Assembly: GCF_000022205.1 (NCBI RefSeq) | Contig: NC_012029.1 | Coordinates: 1,612,001 to 1,676,000, forward strand | Source: Halorubrum lacusprofundi ATCC 49239 | GTDB taxonomy: Archaea > Halobacteriota > Halobacteria > Halobacteriales > Haloferacaceae | Direction of reading: 5' to 3' | DNA length: 64,000 nt | In this document: in pieces, positions 34,446 to 43,594 of the stretch | Position numbering within the stretch: the first letter of the stretch is position 1 | How the letters are laid out: the number at the start of each line of letters is the position of its first letter | Position numbers and translations under genes: made by a program | Notes under the pieces: generated by a model | The model's input: the letters and a program-made list of their open reading frames with translations, nothing else | Database searches by the model: none | Told to the model about the DNA's origin: nothing

Positions 34446-35129
34446 TCAGATTTTCTCGTCGGTGTCGACCGGCGTCCGCCCGCAGATGCTCACGAGGTCG
34501 TGGAGGTCGTCGATCTCATAGGTGGGCTGACAGGAGAGCTCGGTCGAGCGTCGGTGCGGACGCCGGACGAACGCGGAGTCGATCCCGGCGTTGTCGGCGG
34601 CGAGCACGTCCGACTCGTTGTCGCCGACGAAAATCGCGGTCTCGGCGCCGAGGTCTTCGAGGGCGCGCTCGATGTAGTACGGCGACGGCTTCTTCCGCGA
34701 GAGGCTGGCGATGGAGGGCTCACGGCCGTATGCGACCTCGAACCGCCCGGAGAGCCCGAAGTGGTCGAGGACCGCGTCGACGGTTGCCTGCTGGTTCGAG
34801 GAGACGACCCCGAGCGAGGCGTCGAGATGGCGGAGCGCGTCGACATCGTCGTAGGGGGTCTTCCGCCCCTTCCGAGCCGCGTCGACCTGCGCGGCCGCGG
34901 CGGTCTCGTCGCGAACCCGCCAGAACTCGACCGGGTCGAGCCCGTAGCGCTCGCAGATATCCGTCAGAGTAGCGGGGTCGACGCCGATGGCGATGTCGTC
35001 GACGTGGGCCAGATCCGGGTCCTCGATGCCGAGGCTCACGAAGGCGTCCCAGGCGGCCTCCCTGAGGGTGTCGAACGGAGTCCGACCGACGAGGACTCCG
35101 TCCTTATCGAGGACGACGGCGTCGTACAC
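34446..35129 (-). CDS. HAD-superfamily hydrolase
   Basis: A 227-residue protein. The open frame is long, but HAD motif I begins at once after GTG 35129: VYDAVVLDKDGVLVGRT (nucleophile DxD with Lys, D-K-D). Motif II is GVVSSNQQATVDAVL (Ser), motif III Lys is in SLSRKKPSPYYIERAL, and motif IV is AIFVGDNESDVLAADNAG. The order and cap fit a phosphoglycolate phosphatase-like C1-capped HAD. The gene is divergent from the CBS-domain gene with about 115 bases between starts. Substrate is unknown. Confidence 0.85.
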   Translation of the reverse strand: MYDAVVLDKDGVLVGRTPFDTLREAAWDAFVSLGIEDPDLAHVDDIAIGVDPATLTDICERYGLDPVEFWRVRDETAAAAQVDAARKGRKTPYDDVDALRHLDASLGVVSSNQQATVDAVLDHFGLSGRFEVAYGREPSIASLSRKKPSPYYIERALEDLGAETAIFVGDNESDVLAADNAGIDSAFVRRPHRRSTELSCQPTYEIDDLHDLVSICGRTPVDTDEKI

Positions 35130-35243
35130 GCCCTCCTCTCCGTCGGTAACCGGCAAAAGCCTTTCACCGGCTGGCGGAGTCCCAGCGACCGCCACCGCCC
35201 CCGCACTTTCAATACCCGGCGCGTCCAACCTACAGATTGGACC

Positions 35244-36383
35244 ATGAACATTGTTGATATTGCGGTGCCGGAGTACGTCGAGGTCGACGTCAGTGAGCGA
35301 CTCGCTAAGGTCCGGTCCATCTTCGAGCGCGAGAACCCGAAGGGGATCATCGTCACCGAGGACGGCGAGTACGCGGGCGTAGTGGGAGAAAAACAGCTCA
35401 TGCGCTCCCGGATGGAGGACGACACCAAGGTGTCGGCCGTGATGAAATCGGCCCCGTCGGTCGACCGCCACGAGGACCTCCGTGAGACCGCCCGGCTGCT
35501 CGTCGAGGGCGACGTGAAGATCGCACCGGTCTACGAGGGCGAGAAGCTCTACGGGATCGTCACCGTCGACCAGATCCTCGAGGCCGTCCTCGACAGCCTC
35601 GACGCGATCACCGTCGGCCAGATCGCAACCGAGGACGTGATCGGAATCAACGAGAAGGACACCGTCGGGAGCGCGATCAACCGCCTTCGCGAGAACGGGA
35701 TCTCCCGGCTCCCCGCCCTCGACGAGGACGGCCACCTCGTCGGCGTCGTCACCACCAACGACATCGTCGAGTTCGTCGTTCGCGATCAGGAGCGACAGGG
35801 CAGCGGCGACCGCGCTGGCGACATCGACCGGATGCTCGATATCCCCGTTTACGACATCATGTCGAGCCCCGTCGTCACCGCGACCGCCGACGAGACCGCG
35901 GAGGCCGTCGTCGAACGCATGTTCGACAACAACGTCTCCGGGCTGGTGGTCACGCCGAAGGGAGCTGACACCATCGCGGGCATGGTGACGAAAACCGACG
36001 TGTTGCGCGCGCTCACGTTCACCGAGCAGGACTCGATGGACGTACAGATCACCAACGTCGCCCTGCTGGACACGACCTCTCGTGAGCACATCGTCGAATC
36101 CATCGAGCAGGTCGCGAGCAAGTACGCGGATATGCACGTCATCCACGCGCACGTCCGGCTCCACGCCCACAAGGAGAAACTCCGCGGCACCCCCCTGATC
36201 CAGTGTCAGATCCGCCTCCGCACCAACGAGGGACAGGTCGGCGGCTCCGGCGAGGGATACGGCGCCGAACACGCCTTCCACGTCGCGCTCGACAAGCTGG
36301 AGCGCAACGTTCTCGAAATCAAGGGCGTCAACGCCGACGAGGAGTACCGCGGCCAGCTCCTCCGCAAGCTCGGCGAGCTGTAA
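35244..36383 (+). CDS. Four-CBS-domain protein with C-terminal HPF/RaiA-like domain
   Basis: A 379-residue protein from ATG 35244. Four CBS modules are visible, with repeats such as GIIVTEDGEYAGVVGEKQLM, APVYEGEKLYGIVTVDQILE, LPALDEDGHLVGVVTTNDIV and GLVVTPKGADTIAGMVTKTD. The last about 95 residues (from TSREHIVESIEQVASKYADM) include HAHVRLHAHKEKLRGTPLIQ and end HVALDKLERNVLEIKG. This beta-alpha pattern resembles ribosome hibernation factor HPF/RaiA. CBS pairs bind adenine nucleotides, so the protein may couple energy charge to ribosome binding. The function is inference. Confidence 0.85.
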   Translation: MNIVDIAVPEYVEVDVSERLAKVRSIFERENPKGIIVTEDGEYAGVVGEKQLMRSRMEDDTKVSAVMKSAPSVDRHEDLRETARLLVEGDVKIAPVYEGEKLYGIVTVDQILEAVLDSLDAITVGQIATEDVIGINEKDTVGSAINRLRENGISRLPALDEDGHLVGVVTTNDIVEFVVRDQERQGSGDRAGDIDRMLDIPVYDIMSSPVVTATADETAEAVVERMFDNNVSGLVVTPKGADTIAGMVTKTDVLRALTFTEQDSMDVQITNVALLDTTSREHIVESIEQVASKYADMHVIHAHVRLHAHKEKLRGTPLIQCQIRLRTNEGQVGGSGEGYGAEHAFHVALDKLERNVLEIKGVNADEEYRGQLLRKLGEL

Positions 36384-36533
36384 GCCGGTAGCCCGTCTGA
36401 CGCGACGGGCGCTCGCATCGTTGCCTTCGACCGACTCTGGGCGTCTCGCCGCGGCGGTTTCCGCTTCCGTCTCCGCTTTTGCGCGCGTTTCGCCTCCGTT
36501 CTCGCCCTCTCGACGCGGCTCGATGTTCGACTA

Positions 36534-39500
36534 TTACTCGCGACCGCCGCGTCCCCCGCGCCGCCCGACGAGGAACGCCGCCCCGAAAATCGCGAGGACG
36601 CCGATCGCGGGACCGAAGCCGGGCGTTCCGTCGGCCGACTCGTCTTCGTCGCTGGTGTCGTCGCCTCCGGACTCCCCGTCGGTCGCCACGCCAGATTCGG
36701 TATCGATCCCGTCGTCTTCCGCGTTGTTCTCATCATCGCCGTCCGCTAACTCACCGTCGACCGGATCGTCTTCGCCGTCTGTCGGGTCGTCGGTCGCGTT
36801 CGTCGGGTCGTCGGTCGCGTTCGTCGGGTCGTCGGTCTCGTTCGTTGGATCGTCGGTCGCGTTTTCGGGCTCGTCAGGGTCCTCCGTGCTCGGCGGTGGC
36901 GCGGGACCGGCGCCTGCTGTGCCGCCGCCACCGCCTGCTGTGCCGCCGCCGTCGGATTCGGCGTCATCGCTGCTGACTGCAACGAACGTGAGTGTCTTTT
37001 CGCTGTCGGGAGTCGTGGCGGTTACGGCGTATGTCCCGGTCGCTGCACTCGATCCGAGCGACACAGAGACCGATTCCGACTCGGTATCGCCGACCGCAAC
37101 GTCGCCGATCACCACGGGATTGGGACTCACGGAGCCGCTCCGATTCAGCGTGACGTCCACGGACGCGTCGTCGGTAACGCGCCCGTCGTTTCGCACTGTG
37201 AGCCCGAAGCCGCCGCTCGATCCCTGTTCGATTTCGTCATCTCCCGAGAGTTGGGTGATAACGAACGCGCCACGAGGAGACAGCGAGACGTTCAGCTCTC
37301 GAGTGTCGTTCGCGGTGAACGTGAGCGTCTGACTCTTCTGTGCGTATCCGTCCGCGGAGACAGTTATCTCCCGCTCGCCGCGTTCGAGAGCGTCGAGCGC
37401 GTAGGTTCCGTTCGCGTCGGTCGTGGCCGTCCGTTCCCCGTCTACCGTGATCGTCGCGTCCGGGATCGCCTCGCTGTCGGTCGCGTTCGTCACCATCCCG
37501 GAGAGAGACCCTCGCTGTGGGATTAGTGCGAAGCTCTCGCTTGCCGTCGCGTTCGGCGAAACCGCGATGTCGGCTACCGTCTGGGTATCGAAGTCCGGCG
37601 CGTCCGCGGTGGCGTTGTAGGTGCCGGGACGGAGATCGACGGAATAGGTCCCGTCGCTGGCCGCGTCGACGGCCGCGACCGCTCCGCCCGTCTCGTCCGT
37701 GACCGTCACGGTCGCGTTCGACGGGAGATCGAGTCCGTCACTCGCGCCAACGACGCCGCTCAGCGTGCCGTTCCGGAGCGCGAGCGAGATGTTCGCGGTC
37801 GCGGTGTCCCCCGACCCGGCCAGGGCCACCGTCTGATCCGCCGGGGCGTACGTCGCGTTGCTCGCGATGACGGTGAGATCCGTAGCCGGAACGTCGATCG
37901 CGTAGGTGCCCTCAGATCCCGTTATCGTCGTTCCTACCACTTCTGTACCGTTCTTCACAACCACGTCGATCTCGGCGAGGGACGCGTTCGTCTCCGCGTC
38001 GGTGACGGTACCGCTGATCGTCCCGACGGCCTCCGCGATCCGGATCGACGCCGAGGCGTCGTCCTCGGGGGAGACGACCGTCACGGTCGTCTCGCCGGTC
38101 CCGAACCCGCTCGGCACGGTTCCGCTGAGCGAAACCGTCGTCGTGTTTCCGGGGCCGAGCGAGACGTTCTCCGCGCCGAGGGCGCTGGCGTTGCTCGCAT
38201 TCCCGGGGTCGACGAGGCGGAGTTCGACGGTGCGGTTATCGCCGGCCACCTCGCCGTCGTTCGTCACGTTCACCGTGGTGGTAAGCGGTCCACCGCGTTC
38301 GACGGTTTCGGGCGTGGTGAGATCCGTAACCGTGTACGAGGGAGGTTCACGGACAGTAATTGTCGACGCTTGACTCGAATCCTCAGTGTAGACGCCGTGC
38401 GAGTATTCGTCCGGATCGGTCTCATGGGGGACGACGTAGGTGAACGAGACGGTCGTCGCTTCGCCGGGATCGAGAGAGACGGTTGTGTCGTTACCGACGG
38501 TTCCGTTAAATTGGTACTCGACAGTTCCGGTTCCCGGTCCGCCACCAGTGTTGGTGACCGTTGCGGAGGCTTCAACCGTCGCACCGGGGTCCGTTTCTTT
38601 GGGGCCATCAAACTCAGTCACCGTGAACTCGTCGCTCGTGACCGAAGAGACGGCTTCGAATCCGTCCACAATTCCGGCCCCGTAGCGGTCGTCGGGATCG
38701 GCCGCGTTCGACGGGTGGTTCGCGGTATTACGGAGCGTGTCGTAGAGCTTGTCGTCAGAAACATCGCCCGACGACGCCGACAGCATCAACGCCGCGACGC
38801 CGCTGACGTGCGGTGCGGCCATGGAGGTGCCGTCCTTTCGGATGTAGGTACCGCCCGGTTCCGCCGAGTATACGCTCACGCCTGGCGCCGACACGTCCGG
38901 AACCACGTACTCGTCGGGCCAGTCCGCGGGGGCATCACTTCCCCACGCGCTTGACGTGTTGATCGTCTCTCCGCTGGAGAAGTCGGCGACGCCGCGGCTG
39001 TCGTTGACCGCTCCGACCGCGAGCGAGTCGTAGACGTTCCCGGGAGAACTCGACGTTCCTTGACCGATGTTCCCGGCCGAAACGACCGCGATCTTCCCGG
39101 CACTGCGAGTGTTCCGAACCGGTTCGATGAAGTATGGTAAGTGCCCGTCCGCACCGAGGCTCATCTGAAGCACGTCGACGTCCGGATCCTGCGTCGCGTG
39201 TTCCATTCCCGCGACGACGCGGACGAACGTCGCGTTGGTCCCGTCGTCGTCGAACACCTTGATCCCGTGGAGCGACGCGTTCGGTGCGACGCCGATTGCG
39301 GTCCCACTCGCGTTTCCGCCCGCGACGGTTCCGGCGACGTGAGTTCCGTGCCCGTCTCCGTCCGACGCATCGGACACGTCGTCGCTCACCAGATTCCCGT
39401 CCGCGTCGTACTCCGCCCACCCGCTCACCGTTAGGTCAGGATGGTCCGGGTCAATTCCCGTGTCGATCACGGCGACGGTCGCGCCCTTCCCGCGGGTCCC

Positions 39501-40187
39501 GAACGTCTCCCAGACCTCCGGCGCGCGCACCATCTCGACGCCGTAGGTGGCGTCGGTGTCGGTCGAAGCGGTCGAGACGTCCTCGGGAGTAGGCGCGGGC
39601 GGTAGACCGGAGGTCCCGATCGCCTGCGAACCACCGTCGCCGGGAGTCGTCGTTGTTGCCGAGTCGAGTTCGACTTCGAAGTTCTCGTGGACGCCCTCGA
39701 CGCCCGGCACATCAACGAGCCGATCCAGCGGGACGCGGTCGGTGTCGACCGTGACGAGCATCGCGTTCGCGAGCCAGAAGCTTCGTTCGACCGTGACCGC
39801 GGACCGTCCCTCAGCGAACGATTCGAAGTCGGCCTGCGCGCTCGCGGCGTTCGTTTTGAGGTCGTTCGTCGAGAGCGTCGACGACCCCTTCGAATACCCC
39901 ACTTCGCCGTCATCGGTTCCGATCCGAGTGCCGCCCGCGAACCGCACCACGAGCTTGACGGTGCCGTTCGCCGAGCGCAGGTCGGAGGCGATCACATCGC
40001 CGTCGGCCGTCGAAACGGAACCGACCGCGGCGGGATCGGTTCTGCCGGAATCAACCGCCTCAGTGCTGCTCGTAACCAAACCGCCAGCGACCGCACCGGG
40101 TGCGACGGCGGCCACGATCAGACAGGCGACAAGAACGAGCGTGGCGGCAGTCGCGGTAGAAAAGGGAGACGAGGGGATCACTACCAA
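36534..40187 (-). CDS. Large secreted subtilisin-like (S8) protease with PGF-CTERM anchor
   Basis: A 1217-residue protein. Order: signal peptide (TLVLVACLIVAAVAPGAVAG); propeptide; S8 domain with VAVIDTGIDPDHPDL (Asp), GDGHGTHVAGTVAGG (His) and KDGTSMAAPHVSGVAALM (Ser). Then come CARDB-type Ig domains and at least three carboxypeptidase-regulatory-like domains (for example PDATITVDGERTATTDANGT). A DDPTNAT repeat stalk follows, and finally DGTPGFGPAIGVL, a membrane helix and an Arg-rich tail, the PGF-CTERM signal removed by archaeosortase A. It is likely a cell-surface protease with a long stalk. It is monocistronic. Confidence 0.93.
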   Translation of the reverse strand: MVVIPSSPFSTATAATLVLVACLIVAAVAPGAVAGGLVTSSTEAVDSGRTDPAAVGSVSTADGDVIASDLRSANGTVKLVVRFAGGTRIGTDDGEVGYSKGSSTLSTNDLKTNAASAQADFESFAEGRSAVTVERSFWLANAMLVTVDTDRVPLDRLVDVPGVEGVHENFEVELDSATTTTPGDGGSQAIGTSGLPPAPTPEDVSTASTDTDATYGVEMVRAPEVWETFGTRGKGATVAVIDTGIDPDHPDLTVSGWAEYDADGNLVSDDVSDASDGDGHGTHVAGTVAGGNASGTAIGVAPNASLHGIKVFDDDGTNATFVRVVAGMEHATQDPDVDVLQMSLGADGHLPYFIEPVRNTRSAGKIAVVSAGNIGQGTSSSPGNVYDSLAVGAVNDSRGVADFSSGETINTSSAWGSDAPADWPDEYVVPDVSAPGVSVYSAEPGGTYIRKDGTSMAAPHVSGVAALMLSASSGDVSDDKLYDTLRNTANHPSNAADPDDRYGAGIVDGFEAVSSVTSDEFTVTEFDGPKETDPGATVEASATVTNTGGGPGTGTVEYQFNGTVGNDTTVSLDPGEATTVSFTYVVPHETDPDEYSHGVYTEDSSQASTITVREPPSYTVTDLTTPETVERGGPLTTTVNVTNDGEVAGDNRTVELRLVDPGNASNASALGAENVSLGPGNTTTVSLSGTVPSGFGTGETTVTVVSPEDDASASIRIAEAVGTISGTVTDAETNASLAEIDVVVKNGTEVVGTTITGSEGTYAIDVPATDLTVIASNATYAPADQTVALAGSGDTATANISLALRNGTLSGVVGASDGLDLPSNATVTVTDETGGAVAAVDAASDGTYSVDLRPGTYNATADAPDFDTQTVADIAVSPNATASESFALIPQRGSLSGMVTNATDSEAIPDATITVDGERTATTDANGTYALDALERGEREITVSADGYAQKSQTLTFTANDTRELNVSLSPRGAFVITQLSGDDEIEQGSSGGFGLTVRNDGRVTDDASVDVTLNRSGSVSPNPVVIGDVAVGDTESESVSVSLGSSAATGTYAVTATTPDSEKTLTFVAVSSDDAESDGGGTAGGGGGTAGAGPAPPPSTEDPDEPENATDDPTNETDDPTNATDDPTNATDDPTDGEDDPVDGELADGDDENNAEDDGIDTESGVATDGESGGDDTSDEDESADGTPGFGPAIGVLAIFGAAFLVGRRGGRGGRE
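36780..36860. repeat. Tandem repeat coding DDPTNAT stalk
   Basis: The unit TCGTCGGTCGCGTTCGTCGG (21 bases with its partner base) recurs three to four times. It encodes repeated Asp-Asp-Pro-Thr-Asn-Ala/Glu-Thr in the S8 protease stalk, each with an N-glycosylation sequon (N-A-T or N-E-T). Confidence 0.7.
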
Positions 40188-40253
40188 TCACGTCGGCGCG
40201 ACCCCCATAACTCTTCACGTCATGTGCGACGCTTCTCACATCACGCGCGACGC

Positions 40254-40961
40254 TTACGTCTCGGCGCTCTCAGCCAGCCCGTCGGCGACGATCTGAAAGG
40301 TGGCGGTGTCGCCCGCGGGCTTCGAGCGATGCTTCTCCAGCGTCACCCGTCGGTTCCCGCCGCGGAACCGGTCGACACGGACGATCGCGCCGGTCCAGTG
40401 GTTGAGAGTGTTACCGCCGAGCGCGCGGTCGCGATCGCTGTCGGGATCGGTGAACACTTGATTCGTGATGACGACGGCGATGTCGTGTCGCCGGGCCAGA
40501 GACAGGAGGTGCGTCACCTGCTTTGCGACCTTCCGGAGTGACTCTCCGCCCTCGGTGTCGCCGGCGCGCTCCAGTCGGTAAAAGCCGGTCGCGGAGTCCA
40601 ACACGATCAGCTCGATCTCCTCAGCGAGCTCCTCGGCGTCGCGGACGGCCTCGCGTTGGTCATCGAAGTCGTACGCCTCGGAGATCACCAGCCGCGAGGC
40701 GATTTCTTCGACCGTCTCGTCGACGTCAGGGCGATTGGCCCGGCCCGCGGCCATCTGCTCGAATCGGTCGATGGAGAGCCCCTCGGTGTCGATGTAGAGG
40801 GCGCGGTCGCCGCCGGCCGCGACCTCGACGGCCGCCGCGAGCGCGAGGTTCGTCTTGCCGGCCGCTGGCGGGCCGTACACCTGCGTGACGACCCCGCGCT
40901 CGAACCCCCCGCCCAACAGGTCGTCGACCGGCCGACAGCCGGTCGGGATCGGATCGCTCAC
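40254..40961 (-). CDS. radB: DNA repair and recombination protein RadB
   Basis: A 235-residue RecA-family paralogue. Walker A is YGPPAAGKTNLALAAA (about residues 29-44) and Walker B is ELIVLDSATGFYRLE. VVITNQVFTDPDSDRDRALG and the end region NRRVTLEKHRSKP are typical. It lacks the N-terminal helix-hairpin-helix domain of RadA, as expected for RadB. It acts as a recombination mediator for RadA. A TATA sequence on the minus strand at 40986-40993 is 25 bases upstream, indicating leaderless transcription. Confidence 0.95.
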   Translation of the reverse strand: MSDPIPTGCRPVDDLLGGGFERGVVTQVYGPPAAGKTNLALAAAVEVAAGGDRALYIDTEGLSIDRFEQMAAGRANRPDVDETVEEIASRLVISEAYDFDDQREAVRDAEELAEEIELIVLDSATGFYRLERAGDTEGGESLRKVAKQVTHLLSLARRHDIAVVITNQVFTDPDSDRDRALGGNTLNHWTGAIVRVDRFRGGNRRVTLEKHRSKPAGDTATFQIVADGLAESAET

Positions 40962-40985
40962 TGACGAGGGCTTCGCTCGCGCTCG

Positions 40986-40993
40986 TATTTAAA
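40986..40993 (-). promoter_or_regulatory. TATA box for radB
   Basis: TTTAAATA on the minus strand lies 25-32 bases before the radB ATG at 40961. Confidence 0.55.
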
Positions 40994-41156
40994 CGGTCGA
41001 TTGCGGCGGAGATGGGTCGATACCCGTCGCTCGTTAGAGGAACAGCCGTCGCTCGTCGGTGTATTATAAGTGTGAAAGAACGGAGATGGCGTCGATCACG
41101 TTGAACGACGCCGAGATCCGGTATTGCGTGCGGACGCGTTGTCCGCGATAGTATCG

Positions 41157-41363
41157 TTAGTTGCGCGTCAGGTTCGTCGCTCGGGGTCCCTTGGGGGACG
41201 ACTCGATGTCGAATTCCACTTCCTGACCCTCCTCGAGGTCCGGGCCGCCGACGTCTTCCATGTGGAAGAACACGTCTTCGTCGTCGTCGAGGTCGCCGTC
41301 GTCAGTCGAGATGAAACCGTAGCCGCCAGTGTCGTTGAAGAAATCAACCTTACCGTTTGCCAT
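41157..41363 (-). CDS. cspA: Cold-shock protein
   Basis: A 68-residue single cold-shock domain starting at ATG 41363 (MANGKVDFFNDTGGYGFIST). RNP1-like GKVDFFNDTGGYGFI and RNP2-like VFFHMEDV are present, and the end is GPRATNLTRN. It is more acidic than bacterial CspA, as usual for haloarchaea. It binds single-stranded nucleic acid and is expected to act as an RNA chaperone. The about 190 bases downstream to radB hold no gene. Confidence 0.92.
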   Translation of the reverse strand: MANGKVDFFNDTGGYGFISTDDGDLDDDEDVFFHMEDVGGPDLEEGQEVEFDIESSPKGPRATNLTRN

Positions 41364-41534
41364 TGCAAACAAACATACCGCCCGTTCGGGGATAACCCTT
41401 GCGAGGGTCACGGTACCACGACCTCCTTGAGACAGGCTCACGTCCGCACGAAAACACGCTCGCTCGCCTGTGTTCAGCGCGTGCGATCAGCCGCGGGGTT
41501 CATTTATGGGCAACCACGTACGTCAGGTAACGAC

Positions 41535-42230
41535 ATGGATCGCCGCCACTTCCTCCGCTCGTTCGCCGCCACCGGCGTCGCTGCCGGCACGACCGCTACG
41601 GCCGGCTGTGCCGGAGTTCTCGGCAACTCCGGTGCCGAAGGGACGGTCCTCGGCCCGCCGGAACAGACCCGGGGCGACCCCGTCCACCCGATCCACGGCG
41701 ACGAGATGCCCGAGTTCACTGTGCCGGACCCGATCACGGGGGAAGAGATATCGACCGAACAGTTCGAGGGCGAACGCGCGTTCCTGTGGACTTCGTTTTA
41801 CACCAACTGCCCCGACGGCGTCTGTCCAGCGCTGATCCTCCGACTCCGCCGGGCGCAGGAGTACGCTGCCGAAAAGGGATTCGGCGACGAGGCGGCGTTC
41901 CTCCCGCTCACCTTCGACCCAGAGCGCGACACGTCCCAAGTCCTCCACGAATACGCCGGTCAGCAGGGCGTCGATCTAGACGCCGGCAACTGGCACTTCC
42001 TCCGTCCCGAGAGCTACGAGGCGGGCAAGGAACTGATGATGGACAGCTTCGGCCTGAAGATCGAGAAGACCGACGGCGAACGGTACGAGAACTTGGAGTA
42101 CGCGTTCCCGCACTACGGCCTGATCTTGCTCGTTAATAAGCAGGGGATCGTCGAGCGGTCGTACCCGCGAGGCCCGAGTACGGACATCGAAGCGCTCGTG
42201 GACGATTTCGAACGGGTGGTCACTGCGTGA
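41535..42230 (+). CDS. SCO1/SenC-type copper/thiol protein, Tat lipoprotein
   Basis: A 231-residue protein from ATG 41535. A Tat signal with lipobox is visible: DRRHFLRSFAATGVAAGTTA then TAGCAG. The thioredoxin fold carries TNCPDGVCPALIL, where Sco proteins normally have C-x3-C; here one extra residue gives C-x4-C. The distal metal His is in YAFPHYGLILLVNKQG. It is exported folded and probably assists CuA insertion into cytochrome oxidase or acts as a thiol oxidoreductase. The TGA overlaps the GTG start of the TlpA-like gene. Confidence 0.85.
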   Translation: MDRRHFLRSFAATGVAAGTTATAGCAGVLGNSGAEGTVLGPPEQTRGDPVHPIHGDEMPEFTVPDPITGEEISTEQFEGERAFLWTSFYTNCPDGVCPALILRLRRAQEYAAEKGFGDEAAFLPLTFDPERDTSQVLHEYAGQQGVDLDAGNWHFLRPESYEAGKELMMDSFGLKIEKTDGERYENLEYAFPHYGLILLVNKQGIVERSYPRGPSTDIEALVDDFERVVTA

Positions 42231-42799
42231 GGCGTCGCGACCTCCTCGCCGGGCTCGCGAGCGTCGGCGCCCTCGGCGGAGCGGGCGCCGTCGCGACGGG
42301 GCGCGTTCCCGACGCGATCGGCGGAGACGAGCTCGGCGGCAGCGAGGCCGACGGTGACAGAGCGGAGCCGATCGAGCCGGTGACGCTCGACACAGTCGAG
42401 GCGCCCGGAAGTCGGGACGGAGAGGTGACGCTTCCGATGCCTGACCGCCCGACATTCGTCGACTTCTTCGGAACGTGGTGTCCCCCCTGCGAAGAGCAGA
42501 TGCCGGCTCTCGCGGAGGCCCACGATCGGATCGGCGACGAGGTGCTGTTCGTCTCGGTGACGACAGAGGACGTCGGCGGCGCGGTTACCGAGGAGACGGT
42601 CGCCAACTGGTGGCGCGAGAACGACGGCGACTGGCTCGTCGCGGCCGATGTCACCGCCGAACTCGCGGCCCGTCTCAACGTTGGTGGCTACCCGAGCGCT
42701 CGCGCCATCGACGCGTCGGGACGCGTCCGGTGGGCCACCTCCGGGACGCACACCACCGAGGAGTTCGTCGACGGCATCGAGCGAGCCCTCGACCGATGA
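42227..42799 (+). CDS. TlpA-like thioredoxin-fold protein, Tat exported
   Basis: A 190-residue protein beginning at GTG 42227, four bases before the end of the SCO gene (GTGA overlap). The N-terminus RRRDLLAGLASVGALGG is a Tat signal. The active site is DFFGTWCPPCEEQMPALAEA with a CPPC pair, as in TlpA/ResA. The end has NVGGYPSARAIDASGRVRW with the cis-Pro. It probably keeps cytochrome c or CuA cysteines reduced outside the membrane, fed by the adjacent CcdA. It is the second gene of a three-gene redox operon. Confidence 0.88.
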   Translation: MRRRDLLAGLASVGALGGAGAVATGRVPDAIGGDELGGSEADGDRAEPIEPVTLDTVEAPGSRDGEVTLPMPDRPTFVDFFGTWCPPCEEQMPALAEAHDRIGDEVLFVSVTTEDVGGAVTEETVANWWRENDGDWLVAADVTAELAARLNVGGYPSARAIDASGRVRWATSGTHTTEEFVDGIERALDR

Positions 42800-42815
42800 C
42801 AAGACGAGGCGACCG

Positions 42816-43481
42816 ATGACCGACATCTCGCTCGCGACCAACGTCCCGTTCGCCGTGACCGCGGGCGTCGCGACGTTCTTCTCGCCGTGCGCGTACCCGC
42901 TCTTGCCGGGGTACGTCGGGTTCTACGTGAACTCCGTCGACGCCGATTCTGCGTCGGTCCTTGGGGCGGGAGCCCGAGGGCTTGCGGCCGCGGTCGGTGT
43001 GCTGGCGACGTTCGCGCTGCTCGCTGGCGCCACCGTCCGGATCGGCTACTCGACGCTGGCAAACATCACCGTCTTCGAGACGCTCGTCGGCGGATTGCTC
43101 ATCGTTTTCGGGCTACTCGTGGTCTTCGGGCGCACCCCGTCGATCTCGGTGCCGCTACCGAAGCGACGCACCGGCGTATTCGGATTCGGCCTATTCGGCG
43201 CGGGATACGCACTGGCCGGCGCCGGCTGCGTGGCGCCGGTGTTTCTCGGCGTCGTGGCCCGGGCAATTGCGCTCCCGTCCGAGACCGCAGTAATCCTATT
43301 GGCCGTCTATGCCGGTACTGTCGCGGTCCTCATGGCCGCGACGACCGTCGCGACGGGCGTGGGGCTCATCAGCAACGCCAACCGGGTGATGGCCCACGCC
43401 GGTACGCTGAAGCGGCTCGCGGGCGCAGTGATGATCGTCGCGGGCGTCGGACAGCTGTACCTCTCGCTCGTCGTCTACTGA
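42816..43481 (+). CDS. ccdA: CcdA/DsbD-type cytochrome c biogenesis membrane protein
   Basis: A 221-residue protein from ATG 42816, 16 bases after the TlpA-like stop. The CGATGAC stretch around its start is a near copy of that around 42795. Six hydrophobic helices are visible. The two redox cysteines are in TFFSPCAYPLLPGYVGFYVN (helix 1) and LAGAGCVAPVFLGV (helix 4), the CcdA pair. It carries electrons from cytoplasmic thioredoxin across the membrane to exported thiol proteins. With the SCO and TlpA genes it forms a complete thiol-delivery module. Confidence 0.92.
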   Translation: MTDISLATNVPFAVTAGVATFFSPCAYPLLPGYVGFYVNSVDADSASVLGAGARGLAAAVGVLATFALLAGATVRIGYSTLANITVFETLVGGLLIVFGLLVVFGRTPSISVPLPKRRTGVFGFGLFGAGYALAGAGCVAPVFLGVVARAIALPSETAVILLAVYAGTVAVLMAATTVATGVGLISNANRVMAHAGTLKRLAGAVMIVAGVGQLYLSLVVY

Positions 43482-43594
43482 TCGCTCGCGGCCGGTGACG
43501 GTCGGTGCGGGGACCTCCGTGTCTTGCTGTCCTTCTTTCGCTCAGATCGCGAATGGCAGAGAAGGATATCCGTGTCGGCGTTCTGAGTAGGAGC

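Noticed and set aside
36780-36860. CRISPR array at the tandem repeats (also 55815-55955 and 63535-63715)
   Set aside because: Units are short, contiguous and in frame with genes, without unique spacers; no cas genes are in the window.
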